DNA from: Flavobacterium proteolyticum
GTDB lineage: Bacteria > Bacteroidota > Bacteroidia > Flavobacteriales > Flavobacteriaceae
NCBI RefSeq assembly: GCF_015223105.1
Contig: NZ_JADFTZ010000002.1
Coordinates: 372,001 to 436,000 of the forward strand
Direction: 5' to 3'
Length of the DNA: 64,000 nt
The notes below the pieces were generated by a model. That model made no database searches. It was not told the DNA's origin and worked only from the letters and a program-made list of their open reading frames with translations. A program made the position numbers and the translations under genes. Each line of letters opens with the position of its first letter. Positions within the stretch are counted from its first letter, which is position 1. Below are positions 9,804 to 18,044 of this stretch, in pieces.

Positions 9804-9941
9804 AAACACATAGACACATAAGTTTGACTTTTGTTAAAAAAGGCTTTACACTTAACATAGTTCACAAAGCAAAATCTATATAATCTTAAATTAATGAAAT
9901 GCCTTTAATTAATAATTTTAGAACCTATGTTTCTGTGTGGT
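9804..9941. repeat. Inverted-repeat intergenic element, copy A (CACATAG family)
   Basis: About 138 bp bounded by imperfect inverted ends: left AAACACATAGACACATAAG (9804-9822) and right CCTATGTTTCTGTGTGGT (9924-9941), whose complement reads ACCACACAGAAACATAGG. The interior (AAAAAAGGCTTTACACTTA, then ACATAG) resembles the interiors of the copies near 16500 and 16615. It contains no open frame. Related copies lie at 16470-16568, 16581-17087 and 17855-17979. Confidence 0.6.
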
Positions 9942-9963
9942 AAAAATCTAAAAAAGAATCGCA

Positions 9964-9971
9964 TATTTTTG
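9964..9971 (+). promoter_or_regulatory. -7 box of rarA
   Basis: TATTTTTG matches TAnnTTTG and ends 12 bp before the rarA ATG. The -33 element is not clear; the upstream DNA is the end of repeat copy A. Confidence 0.45.
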
Positions 9972-9983
9972 TAATTTTACGAC

Positions 9984-11261
9984 ATGAATCAACCATTAGC
10001 CGAACGCATTCGCCCACAACAATTATCGGATTACATCAGCCAATTGCATTTAGTTGGACCTGAAGGTTCGTTAACACAACAAATTGCCAAAGGTTTAATT
10101 CCAAGTTTGATTTTATGGGGACCACCAGGAACCGGAAAAACAACCTTGGCGCAAATTATGGCGCAAGAAAGCAAACGTCCGTTTTACCAACTGAGTGCAA
10201 TACATTCGGGTGTCAAAGACATTCGCGAGGTAATAGAAAAAGCGAAACAAAGTAGTGGTTTATTCACCGCAAAAAACCCCATTTTATTTATTGATGAGAT
10301 TCATCGTTTTAGCAAATCGCAACAAGATTCTTTATTGGCTGCGGTGGAAAAAGGTTGGGTAACTTTGATTGGTGCTACCACTGAAAATCCGAGTTTTGAG
10401 GTCATTCCCGCTTTATTGTCAAGATGTCAGGTATATGTATTGAATGCATTTACCAAGGACGATTTGGAAGCGTTGTTACATCGCGCGATGAAAACTGATA
10501 TTCAGCTACAAAATAAAAATATCCAATTAAAAGAAACCGAGGCTTTATTAAGGCTTTCAAGTGGTGATGGTAGAAAATTATTAAATATTTTCGAATTGGT
10601 AATCAATGCTACTGAAAGCGATACCATAGAAATTACGAATGAAAAAGTAATGCAATTGGTACAAAAAAACACCGTATTGTATGACAAAACTGGCGAACAA
10701 CATTATGATATTGTTTCCGCATTCATAAAATCGATTCGTGGAAGCGATCCAAATGGTGCGGTTTATTGGTTAGCCCGAATGATTGAAGGCGGCGAAGATG
10801 TAAAATTCATTGCCCGTAGAATGCTGATTTTAGCTAGTGAAGATATTGGAAATGCGAATCCAACGGCTTTGATTATGGCGAATAATACATTTCAAGCGGT
10901 AACGACAATTGGTTATCCTGAAAGCCGAATTATTTTGAGTCAATGTGCAATTTATTTAGCAACTTCAGCAAAAAGCAACGCGAGTTACATGGCTATTGGG
11001 AAAGCGCAACAAATGGTAAAACAAACTGGTGATTTACCTGTACCAATCCATTTACGAAATGCGCCAACTAAATTAATGAAAGAATTAGGTTACGGAGAAG
11101 AATACAAATACTCACACGATTTCCCCAACAACTTTGCCGAACAAGAGTTTTTACCTACTGAAATATCCGAAACTAAGTTTTTTGAACCAGGAGAAAATGC
11201 TCGTGAAAAAGAATTACGTCAGTTTTTAAAGAATCGTTGGAAGGATAAATATGGATATTAA
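9984..11261 (+). CDS. rarA: Replication-associated recombination protein A (RarA/MgsA, AAA+ ATPase)
   Basis: RarA is a clamp-loader-like AAA+ ATPase that acts at stalled or damaged replication forks. The 425-residue protein begins [20 protein letters not shown] and has Walker [10 protein letters not shown] near residue 45, Walker [11 protein letters not shown] near 105, sensor 1 [12 protein letters not shown], and the C-terminal MgsA domain ([20 protein letters not shown] and [17 protein letters not shown]). Length and domain order are normal for the family. It is convergent with the secreted hypothetical gene that follows 2 bp after its stop. Confidence 0.95.
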   Translation: MNQPLAERIRPQQLSDYISQLHLVGPEGSLTQQIAKGLIPSLILWGPPGTGKTTLAQIMAQESKRPFYQLSAIHSGVKDIREVIEKAKQSSGLFTAKNPILFIDEIHRFSKSQQDSLLAAVEKGWVTLIGATTENPSFEVIPALLSRCQVYVLNAFTKDDLEALLHRAMKTDIQLQNKNIQLKETEALLRLSSGDGRKLLNIFELVINATESDTIEITNEKVMQLVQKNTVLYDKTGEQHYDIVSAFIKSIRGSDPNGAVYWLARMIEGGEDVKFIARRMLILASEDIGNANPTALIMANNTFQAVTTIGYPESRIILSQCAIYLATSAKSNASYMAIGKAQQMVKQTGDLPVPIHLRNAPTKLMKELGYGEEYKYSHDFPNNFAEQEFLPTEISETKFFEPGENAREKELRQFLKNRWKDKYGY

Positions 11262-11263
11262 GA

Positions 11264-11980
11264 TTAAAACTTAACCTCTATTTTTTCTGAATACACTTTA
11301 TTTTCAAAATCATATTCAAAAAACCAACCGGTATTTTTTTTAATTAATACTCCTTTAAAAATATCTTTAGAAGCGATAAAAACGTTTTCTAAGGAAGTAC
11401 TATGTAATATTACAACTATATTATTTGTATGATTCACTAAATTATAGCCTGTTTCAGTTGGAATAGCTTTCAATTGAGAAACATCGATAATTGTATTAGC
11501 TTTTACAGAAATTGGATTTGATGCAACCATATTATCTATCAAAACAGTAGATTTAGGAGAAGTTCTTTTAACATTCAATTGACCTTTTAACGAAGTCAAT
11601 GCATTTCTAAATGCTTCGGTATAGGCTTTTTGATATTCCTTTTCTCTACTTGTTCCAAGATCACTTAGCAGTATCGATTTGTTATAACAATCTATTAACT
11701 CGATATTTATTCTAGTCAGGAATACATTATTGTTTTCAATTGCATTAACAGTTAATGCTAAGCAACGATTCTCAGCTAATTCTTTAGGAAATTCATCGGT
11801 ATCAAAATACACTTCAAAACCATTATTTTCAAAGAAAGCTTTAGTAGTCGTATTCAAATTATATTTATTTTCTTCTTTAAAGAAACTAAACTTTTTAGGA
11901 ACAATAATATATTTATAATTCTCTTGGGCAAAAGAAAATGAGGAAACAAACAAAACGAATAACAAAACTAACTTCTTCAT
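11264..11980 (-). CDS. Secreted hypothetical protein
   Basis: A 238-residue protein with a standard signal peptide (MKKLVLLFVLFVSSFSFAQ). The mature part has YKYIIVPKKFSFFKEENKYN, then a region about ENNGFEVYFDTDEFP and AYTEAFRNALTSLKGQLNVK, suggesting an alpha/beta periplasmic domain followed by a beta-rich C-terminus. No family assigned from sequence. It starts 2 bp after the HAD phosphatase stop on the same strand and is probably its operon partner. Confidence 0.65.
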   Translation of the reverse strand: MKKLVLLFVLFVSSFSFAQENYKYIIVPKKFSFFKEENKYNLNTTTKAFFENNGFEVYFDTDEFPKELAENRCLALTVNAIENNNVFLTRINIELIDCYNKSILLSDLGTSREKEYQKAYTEAFRNALTSLKGQLNVKRTSPKSTVLIDNMVASNPISVKANTIIDVSQLKAIPTETGYNLVNHTNNIVVILHSTSLENVFIASKDIFKGVLIKKNTGWFFEYDFENKVYSEKIEVKF

Positions 11981-11982
11981 AA

Positions 11983-12675
11983 CTATAAAATATTTTTTAA
12001 TTCTAATAAATGTTTTACCTGAAAAACAGGATTTTCTACTTCAATATTTTGCTCATTGAAAAATATAGCTTCTATTCCGGCTTCTTGTGCTCCAATGATA
12101 TCCGCTTCGTAACTATCGCCAATCATTACACTTTCTTCTTTTGAAGCGTTTGCCAAAGATAATGCAAAATCGAATATGTTTTTATGTGGTTTTTTAACTC
12201 CTGCCATTTCCGAATTGGTAATCGTTTCAAAATAATGATCAATCTTGGAATTTTTCATCTTTTTGGTTTGAACCGATGCAAAACCATTCGTAATAATATG
12301 CAATTGATATTTCGGTTTTAGATAATCCAATAACTCAATAGCGCCATCAAAAAGATGATTGTATTCGGGTAAATATTTGATGTATTCTTCTGATAAATGA
12401 TGAATCATTTCGTCTGAAACTTCAAAATTCAAGGCATCGAAAACGTCTTTTAAACGATAATACCGTAAATCATCATGCGAGATTTGATTCACTTGGTACA
12501 ATTTCCAATAATGCTGATTTCTTGGAATGTAAATATTGAGAAAATCCGATAACTCAATATCAAAACCTTGCTGTTTGAAAATCATGTCAAACGCAAATCC
12601 CGAATTTTTATCGAAATCCCAAAGCGTATGATCTAAATCGAAAAAGAGATGTTTCTTATGTTGGAATGATTTCAT
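11983..12675 (-). CDS. HAD-superfamily hydrolase, YjjG-like (pyrimidine nucleotidase type)
   Basis: HAD phosphatase with nucleophile motif FFDLDHTLWDFD near residue 10, motif II HIITNGFASVQTKKM, and motifs III/IV KKPHKNIFDFAL and MIGDSYEADIIGA. This set matches the YjjG subgroup, which in Escherichia coli dephosphorylates noncanonical pyrimidine nucleotides. I place the start at the ATG at 12675 (MKSFQHKKHLFFDL); a longer frame opens with GTG at 12699 but its extra codons come from a repeat-like sequence and the family N-terminus begins at 12675. Product 230 residues. Substrate is inferred. Confidence 0.85.
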   Translation of the reverse strand: MKSFQHKKHLFFDLDHTLWDFDKNSGFAFDMIFKQQGFDIELSDFLNIYIPRNQHYWKLYQVNQISHDDLRYYRLKDVFDALNFEVSDEMIHHLSEEYIKYLPEYNHLFDGAIELLDYLKPKYQLHIITNGFASVQTKKMKNSKIDHYFETITNSEMAGVKKPHKNIFDFALSLANASKEESVMIGDSYEADIIGAQEAGIEAIFFNEQNIEVENPVFQVKHLLELKNIL

Positions 12676-12770
12676 TTTACTTTTAAACGCGAATTTCACG
12701 AATTGTCACCAATTTTGAATTTCGGGATGTTTCTAATTTACTACTGATTTTTTAGCCTTATGATTGTTTT

Positions 12771-12813
12771 AGCCCCGATGGGAGCGACACCTTGTATAGC
12801 GGACAGCGGGTCC
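12771..12813. other. GC-richer intergenic fragment resembling a flavobacterial structured-RNA/repeat element
   Basis: The stretch beginning AGCCCCGATGGGAGCGACAC stands out from its AT-rich surroundings. It resembles, from memory, the AGCCCCGATGG-type intergenic elements common in Flavobacterium (possibly the Flavo-1 RNA motif). Only about 43 bp are present, so this would be a fragment. A covariance-model search would settle it. Confidence 0.3.
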
Positions 12814-12821
12814 AAACCATT

Positions 12822-12847
12822 AAAAAAAGCCCAAACGAATGGGCTTC
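12822..12847 (-). terminator. Terminator of the ABC transporter/DUF3299-like operon
   Basis: On the minus strand GAAGCCCATTCGTTTGGGCT forms a stem (AGCCCA/TGGGCT) with a 5-6 nt loop, followed by seven T. It sits 5 bp after the stop of the gene ending at 12852. Confidence 0.85.
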
Positions 12848-12851
12848 TAAA

Positions 12852-13343
12852 TTATTTACTTTGAGATATAATTACGGCGTCTTCGATATGGTAAATCCAA
12901 TCTTCTACGTCGGTTTCGTTGTATCTAAAAGTTCCTTTTAAAGTCACGTAAGTATCTGTTTTTAATTTTGGAAAAGCGCCACCTTTAAATTTGATTCCAG
13001 CAATAGTCTCTGGTCCTGATTTTCCACAGAAGAAACAAGCGGCAAAAACGTTTTTACTTAACGCATAGTTTTTGTTATCGATTGGTACAATAAATCCGCT
13101 CATGAAAACGGTTTTCTTTTGCATCATTTTTAATTTCATGTTCACTTGAGGGAATTCCACTTCACCATACGTTGCGTGTTTTTTACGAACGTATTTGATA
13201 TCGCCCAACATTTTCCATGTTAGTGTATCTGCTGCTACTGATGTTTTAGTAGTAGCTTTTACAACTGAAGTTGTTCTATCTGAAAAGCTCATCATCGAAA
13301 TAAAAACGACTAAAGCCAAACTTAATTTAATATAATTACGCAT
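12852..13343 (-). CDS. Exported DUF3299-like protein with CFFCG motif
   Basis: A 163-residue exported protein (signal-like N-terminus MRNYIKLSLALVVFISMMSF). After a short linker the domain has TWKMLGDIKYVRKK, the core KTVFMSGFIVPID, and FAACFFCGKSGPET, where the paired Cys of CFFCG followed by GPE looks metal-binding. This matches my memory of DUF3299 proteins, which accompany FtsX-type ABC transporters in metal-responsive loci of Proteobacteria. Last gene of a three-gene operon, overlapping the permease gene by 8 bp. A metal-trafficking role is inference. Confidence 0.7.
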   Translation of the reverse strand: MRNYIKLSLALVVFISMMSFSDRTTSVVKATTKTSVAADTLTWKMLGDIKYVRKKHATYGEVEFPQVNMKLKMMQKKTVFMSGFIVPIDNKNYALSKNVFAACFFCGKSGPETIAGIKFKGGAFPKLKTDTYVTLKGTFRYNETDVEDWIYHIEDAVIISQSK

Positions 13344-14595
13344 TTGCTAATGTTTTTGAAATATTTAAATTGTATGCTTTTATAGCTGGAATTAACGCAG
13401 CAATAAAGCCCACAAATATAGTTAGTAAAAATAAAGTTCCCTCTTTCTCCCAAATAAATTCGTATGGATTAAAACTCATTTTAAAATCTTCTTCGGCTGA
13501 GTTGGACAACATACTTAATCCTACTCTTCCCAAAATCGTACCAAAAATAAACCCAACAACACATAAAAGCAAACTTTCAATCATCACGACTTTTAAAAGT
13601 TGTAGTCTTTTGGCTCCGTTGACACGCATTAAGGCAAATTCCTTTTCACGTTCTTTTAATGTGTTGTAAAGTGCAATGAAAATCGAAATTCCTGAAATCA
13701 ACATGATTCCGTATGCCAAATATTGCAAAGCTGAAATTCCAATTCCGAATAAAGAAAACAAACGATTTACTTCAATTGCTGGTGAAGCAACTTGCATTTT
13801 AGTATTTTGTGCGATGATTCTTGGCCAAGTTACAATTCCCATTTTGTTGCGGAATTTTAGTAAAACGGCTGTGATTTCCATTCCAGGTTCGTCTAAAGTC
13901 ATATCAGCTTCTTCATGATGTTCTTCTCCTTCTACATGAACGTGACCTTCTTCCCCGTGAGCCGGATTTTCTTCTTCACCATGTCCGCCGTGCATTTGCC
14001 AAACACTTGGAATTGTACATAAAATTAAATTATCGACTACTTTTCCTGTTGGTTTTGCAATTCCAACTACTTTATATCCGTAATGATCATGAACTTCTCC
14101 TTCTGCTGCATCACCGTGCGAACCAAAGAACTCATCTCCAATTTTCAAACTTAATTTTTGAGCGATATCACTTCCGATTACGACTTCGAAGTTTTTTTCA
14201 AATAGTTTTCCTTCGGAAATTGTTGCTCCATATTTTTCTAAATAATCGGGCGTTGTTCCTAAGATTTTATAACCGCGATAATTGTCACCAAACGCTAACG
14301 GAATCGCTTTTTGAACAAACGGATGTTGCATCCAAACTTTTGCCGAATCGTAACTAATATTTCCTGTAGGAGAATCTACTTGATACACCGAAGACAATAT
14401 CAATTGTAACGGACTTCCTTGAGCGCCCATTACCAAATCAACTCCGTCAATATTGCTTGAAAACTTTTCTTCAAATTGTTTTTCGACTAAAACTAAAGTG
14501 GTAATAATCGCAACACTTGAGGTTAGCAAAACAACACTCAAGATGGTATTTAATGGTTTGAACCATATATTTTTCCATGCTAATTTTGCTATCAT
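13336..14595 (-). CDS. FtsX/MacB-type ABC transporter permease with histidine-rich loop
   Basis: A 419-residue permease with one N-terminal TM helix (about 16-36), a large periplasmic domain, and three C-terminal TM helices (about 285-310, 340-365, 390-410) framing ALYNTLKEREKEFALMRVNG, the FtsX signature. The periplasmic domain carries an unusual His/Glu loop at about 201-230 (seven His in 27 residues, with segments GGHGEEEN, EEGHVHVEGEEHHEE) plus H160, H169 and H171. It overlaps the ATPase gene by 4 bp (ATGA) and the downstream DUF3299-like gene by 8 bp. The His-rich loop suggests binding of Zn, Ni or Cu; cargo is unknown. Confidence 0.85.
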   Translation of the reverse strand: MIAKLAWKNIWFKPLNTILSVVLLTSSVAIITTLVLVEKQFEEKFSSNIDGVDLVMGAQGSPLQLILSSVYQVDSPTGNISYDSAKVWMQHPFVQKAIPLAFGDNYRGYKILGTTPDYLEKYGATISEGKLFEKNFEVVIGSDIAQKLSLKIGDEFFGSHGDAAEGEVHDHYGYKVVGIAKPTGKVVDNLILCTIPSVWQMHGGHGEEENPAHGEEGHVHVEGEEHHEEADMTLDEPGMEITAVLLKFRNKMGIVTWPRIIAQNTKMQVASPAIEVNRLFSLFGIGISALQYLAYGIMLISGISIFIALYNTLKEREKEFALMRVNGAKRLQLLKVVMIESLLLCVVGFIFGTILGRVGLSMLSNSAEEDFKMSFNPYEFIWEKEGTLFLLTIFVGFIAALIPAIKAYNLNISKTLANA

Positions 14596-15221
14596 ATCAA
14601 GGTAATTTTATTGATAAATCTTTCTTTAATTCGGTTGTCGTGCGTAACGATTAGCAAAGCCGCTTTGTATTCTTTCGATAAAGAAGTCAACAATTCGATT
14701 ACTTTTTCCGCATTTTTATCATCTAAACTTGATGTGGGTTCGTCTGCCAATAACACTTTTGGTTCGTTAATTAAAGCTCGCGCAATCGAAACACGTTGTT
14801 GTTGACCAATACTTAATTGCGATGGCAATTTAGATGCTTGGTTTTCGATTCCCAATTGTTCTAATAATTTCTTTGCACGTTTGGTATGTTTTTTACCCGT
14901 TGCTAACCAACTTGCCATTTCCAAATTTTCTAAAACAGTTAAAGCGCCAATAAAATGCGATTTTTGAAAAACCACACCAATGTGTTTTCCTCTAAATTTA
15001 TCGGTTGCCTTTTCTGAAAGAGAAACAATATCGGTGTTATCAATTACAATTTCTCCAGTTTTAGGTTTCAACAAACCCGCTAAAATATGTAAGTAAGTAG
15101 TTTTTCCTTTACCAGAATCTCCAGTTATTAAAATAGTACTTCCTGCATCACAATGCAAATCGGGCATATGAAACAGTTGATCTTTATTATAAGAAAATGT
15201 TATTTTTTTTGTGCTAATCAT
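14592..15221 (-). CDS. ABC transporter ATP-binding protein (LolD/MacB type)
   Basis: A 209-residue ATPase with Walker A GDSGKGKTTYLHIL near residue 34, Q-loop VFQKSHF, signature LSIGQQQRVSIARALI, Walker B VLLADEPTSSLD and H-loop LIVTHDNR. It pairs with the FtsX-type permease that follows with a 4-bp overlap. Note the Walker A is GDSGKGKT rather than the commoner GxSGSGKS, which still fits GxxxxGKT. First gene of the operon. Confidence 0.9.
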   Translation of the reverse strand: MISTKKITFSYNKDQLFHMPDLHCDAGSTILITGDSGKGKTTYLHILAGLLKPKTGEIVIDNTDIVSLSEKATDKFRGKHIGVVFQKSHFIGALTVLENLEMASWLATGKKHTKRAKKLLEQLGIENQASKLPSQLSIGQQQRVSIARALINEPKVLLADEPTSSLDDKNAEKVIELLTSLSKEYKAALLIVTHDNRIKERFINKITLI

Positions 15222-15293
15222 AGTTCAACCAACATTAATTTTAGTGTTGCAATATAACAAATTACAAAGAAAAATTTCTCAATTAAGTTTTAA

Positions 15294-15330
15294 TAAAAAA
15301 CCTTGCACTGTATGGAAGTACAAGGTTTTT
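15294..15330 (-). terminator. Terminator after the superoxide dismutase gene
   Basis: Arms AAAACCTTGTAC and GTGCAAGGTTTT on the minus strand form a long stem with loop TTCCATACA, followed by T-rich DNA. It lies 18 bp past the SOD stop and could also act weakly on the opposite strand. Confidence 0.8.
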
Positions 15331-15347
15331 CTATATAAATTCAATAT

Positions 15348-16346
15348 TTAATCTTCATCATGAGTACACAATCCCACAATTGTATGAAAAGTGTCATGTA
15401 AACCTTTTAAAGCTTTAGTGATTTTCTCGTCAGAAGCTTTTGATTTTACTAATTTATCTAATGCTTTACTGTCTTTTGCTAATTTATTAACGGCAGCCAT
15501 AATTTCTTTTTTGTTGAATTCAGCTGGAATTTTAGCCATTTTTAAAGCGTTTGCTTTTTCAGCCATTTCAGCACTTCTTTCTTTTATAGGTTGTAAGTTT
15601 CCTTCTTCACTTGGATGGAATGTTTGCGACATTACTTTATGAAAAGCTTTAATTTCTGGCCAAGAAGCAAAAGTATCTGGTTTTGGCATTGCTGTTTTGT
15701 ATCTTTTGCTAACTTCTGTCCAGTTAACAACATTCCATAAAGCAGATAGATAATCGCCTCTTTTATTTTGGTATTTTAAGTAATAAGCGTGTTCCCAAAC
15801 ATCGATTCCAAAGATTGGAGTTCCTTTTACTTCTGCAATATCCATTAATGGATTATCTTGATTTGGAGTTGAAGTTACTACTAATTTTCCTTCTTTAGTA
15901 ACCACCAACCAAGCCCAACCCGAACCAAAACGACTTGCTCCAGCGGCATTTAATTTTTCTTTCAATCCGTCTAAACTTCCGAAAGTTTCATTAATAGCTT
16001 TTTCTAAATCAGCCGACATTTTAGTGTTTTTCTCAGGTGTTAAAACTGACCAAAACAACTCATGATTATAGTGACCTCCTGCGTTATTTCTGATAGCTGT
16101 GGATAAAGTAGAAACTTTAGCTAAGATTTCGTTTAAACTTAATTTTTCATCTGCAGTACCTTCTAAGGCTTTATTTAAATTTTTCACATATCCTGCATGA
16201 TGCTTACTGTAATGAATTTCCATAGTTTGCGCATCTACAAATGGCTCCAAAGCACTGTACGCATAAGGCAAAGCTTTTTGTGTAAACTGCGCCGAAGCGG
16301 ATATTGTTACTAAAAGGGTTACAACTAAAAGTTTTATATTTTTCAT
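15348..16346 (-). CDS. Exported Fe/Mn superoxide dismutase with extra C-terminal helical domain
   Basis: A 332-residue protein: signal peptide ([20 protein letters not shown]), then a complete Fe/Mn-SOD domain at about 21-220 with metal ligands in [22 protein letters not shown] and [11 protein letters not shown], so the dismutase activity should be intact but outside the cytoplasm. Residues about 225-332 are not part of a normal SOD (about 200 residues): a helical region with His-containing segments [35 protein letters not shown] and lysine-rich helices between. The paired His motifs suggest a four-helix metal- or heme-binding bundle. Monocistronic, closed by a terminator. Confidence 0.9.
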   Translation of the reverse strand: MKNIKLLVVTLLVTISASAQFTQKALPYAYSALEPFVDAQTMEIHYSKHHAGYVKNLNKALEGTADEKLSLNEILAKVSTLSTAIRNNAGGHYNHELFWSVLTPEKNTKMSADLEKAINETFGSLDGLKEKLNAAGASRFGSGWAWLVVTKEGKLVVTSTPNQDNPLMDIAEVKGTPIFGIDVWEHAYYLKYQNKRGDYLSALWNVVNWTEVSKRYKTAMPKPDTFASWPEIKAFHKVMSQTFHPSEEGNLQPIKERSAEMAEKANALKMAKIPAEFNKKEIMAAVNKLAKDSKALDKLVKSKASDEKITKALKGLHDTFHTIVGLCTHDED

Positions 16347-16469
16347 GATATTTTAATTTTTGATAAAAATACGGCTTATTGATTAGATAAAAAACTACCA
16401 AATCTTAAAATTTCCATAATTGTTGGGTTTAAACGCATAGATTGTAATTAAAAACTATGTAACTTTTTT

Positions 16470-16568
16470 AAACACATAGCCACATAAGTTTAGGATTGTG
16501 TAAAAAAAGTCGTTTCACTCTGACATTAAAAAAACATAGAATCAAGTTTGCTATATGACTATGCGTTT
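16470..16568. repeat. Inverted-repeat intergenic element, copy B1 (CACATAG family)
   Basis: About 99 bp with inverted ends: AAACACATAGCCACATAAG (16470-16488) and CTATATGACTATGCGTTT (16551-16568, complement AAACGCATAGTCATATAG). The interior has AAAAAAAGTCGTTTCACTCT, similar to the other copies. A further partial end (AAACGCATAG) lies at 16431-16440. With the next copy this fills the 307-bp gap between the SOD and GxxExxY genes; I saw no gene in the gap. Confidence 0.6.
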
Positions 16569-16580
16569 AATTTAATTTTT

Positions 16581-17087
16581 GAAACACACAAACACATAAG
16601 CTTATGTTTGTGTATAAAAAGTGGTTTTACTTTGTCAATAGAGAAACATAGCTTTATGGTAAATTTCTGTAGATTTCATTTACAAATGTTTTTTGTCCTT
16701 CTTTGAAAATATTTTTACAATTAAAATTGATCAAAATTCCTTTTGGAGCATTGAGTAAATTCATATACGTTAGAATTTGAGATTCAAAAACTTTATGCAT
16801 TTCAATAGTAGATTTTAATTCTACTACAATAAGATTTTCGACATACAAATCGCATCTTAAATTAGCTTCTAACTGATTTCCTTTGTAAATAATTGGCACT
16901 ATTCTCTCTGTGTGAAAATTTATTTTCCTTAATCGTAACTCTTCTTTCATACATTCATGATAAACCGATTCTAACAAACCTGCTCCCAAATTTTTATGCA
17001 CTTCAATTGCCGCTCCAATAATTTGAAACGACAAATTATCAATTTCCTTTTTTGTCATAATAAAAAAACTATGTGACTATGTGTTTC
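16581..17087. repeat. Inverted-repeat-bounded unit enclosing the GxxExxY gene (copy B2)
   Basis: Left end GAAACACACAAACACATAAG (16581-16600) and right end ACTATGTGACTATGTGTTTC (17068-17087), whose complement GAAACACATAGTCACATAGT matches the left at 15 of 20 positions. The left end continues into a near-palindrome around CATAAG-CTTATG. The unit encloses only the GxxExxY gene at 16654-17058, while the other copies of this repeat in the window are empty. Confidence 0.6.
16654..17058 (-). CDS. GxxExxY protein (PDDEXK_3 family)
   Basis: A 134-residue protein with the family-naming motif GLLESVY at residues about 27-33 and nuclease-fold features IIYKGNQLEANLRCDLYVEN and LIVVELKSTIEMHK (D and ExK of a PD-(D/E)xK core). 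The active-site residues appear intact, so it may be a nuclease, but the family has no established function. These proteins occur in multiple copies in Bacteroidota genomes. Here the gene lies between inverted-repeat ends (see the unit 16581-17087). Confidence 0.85.
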   Translation of the reverse strand: MTKKEIDNLSFQIIGAAIEVHKNLGAGLLESVYHECMKEELRLRKINFHTERIVPIIYKGNQLEANLRCDLYVENLIVVELKSTIEMHKVFESQILTYMNLLNAPKGILINFNCKNIFKEGQKTFVNEIYRNLP

Positions 17088-17095
17088 AAAAAAAA

Positions 17096-17779
17096 TCAAA
17101 AAATCCCTTCATCCTGAAAACTCAAATACCCATTTTCGATAATAATAAGATGATCTAAAACTTGAATTTCTAAGGTTTGACCTGCTTCTTTGATTCGTTT
17201 GGTTATTTTCAAATCCGCTTCACTAGCCATTAATTTTCCTGACGGATGATTATGCGTTAAGATTATTCCTGTTGCATTTTGTTCAAAACCTATTTTAAAA
17301 ATCAATCGAATATCTACAACAGTTCCTGTGATTCCGCCTTTTGAGAGTTGGGCTTTGTAGATGACTTTATTGGAATTATTAAGATATAGAACCCAAAATT
17401 CTTCGTGAGGCAATTCACCAATAATAGGTTGCATGATATCAAAAACGGCTTTACTGGATGTGATTTTTTCGAGTTCAATAGCGTCTTCGGCTCTGCGTCT
17501 TCTTCCTAATTCTAATGCAGCGGCGATTGAAATGGCTTTAGCTTCTCCAATTCCTTTGAATTGCATGAGTTGGGAAACTGACATTTTTCCTAAGGTATTC
17601 AGGTTGTTTTCGGAGGAAGCTAAAACACGTTGGCACAATTGCACCGCACTCTCATTTCGAGAACCGGAACCAATTAAAATAGCAAGTAATTCGGAATCAG
17701 ATAAGGTAGATTTACCTTTTAGAAGAAATTTTTCACGTGGGCGATCGTCTTCAGCCCATTGATTGATTGGCGTGTACAT
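17096..17779 (-). CDS. radC: RadC family JAB/MPN-domain protein
   Basis: A 227-residue RadC with N-terminal UPF0758/helix-hairpin-helix part (MYTPINQWAEDDRPREKFL, SQLMQFKGIGEAKAISIAAA) and a C-terminal MPN+ domain with the metal site E...HNHPSGKLMASEADLKITK. Historically linked to DNA repair but the real role is unsettled; the domain is predicted to be a Zn hydrolase. A possible -7 box TATTTTTG (minus strand, 17808-17815) lies 29 bp upstream. Confidence 0.93.
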   Translation of the reverse strand: MYTPINQWAEDDRPREKFLLKGKSTLSDSELLAILIGSGSRNESAVQLCQRVLASSENNLNTLGKMSVSQLMQFKGIGEAKAISIAAALELGRRRRAEDAIELEKITSSKAVFDIMQPIIGELPHEEFWVLYLNNSNKVIYKAQLSKGGITGTVVDIRLIFKIGFEQNATGIILTHNHPSGKLMASEADLKITKRIKEAGQTLEIQVLDHLIIIENGYLSFQDEGIF

Positions 17780-17854
17780 AAAAATTTATTTTGGCGTTTA
17801 ATGAGAACAAAAATAATTGAAAAAATCTAAAAAATGAAAAAAATCAAAAGTTTT

Positions 17855-17979
17855 ACCACATAGAAGCATAGGTTTACTTTTCATTTAATTAGGCATTTTA
17901 TTTTAGATAGGTCACAAAGAAGCTACGTGAATCAATTTATTGACTATAAAATTCTTATTTTTCTATGTTTCTATGTGGT
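17855..17979. repeat. Inverted-repeat intergenic element, copy C (CACATAG family)
   Basis: 125 bp with well-matched inverted ends: ACCACATAGAAGCATAG (17855-17871) and CTATGTTTCTATGTGGT (17963-17979), complementary at 16 of 17 positions. No open frame inside. It lies between the divergent radC and DUF1287 genes and fills most of that 265-bp gap. Confidence 0.7.
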
Positions 17980-18044
17980 TATAGAAAATCTTCAAAATAA
18001 ATGGCTTAAAAATTGCGTTTAATTCAACAAACCATAAATAAAAC

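Noticed and set aside
12676..12699. GTG-initiated N-terminal extension of the HAD phosphatase
   Set aside because: The extra codons lie in repeat-like DNA, and the family N-terminus begins at the ATG at 12675.
13370..14357. Series of plus-strand open frames opposite the FtsX-type permease
   Set aside because: They are complements of a well-supported permease gene; no independent start context or recognisable protein.
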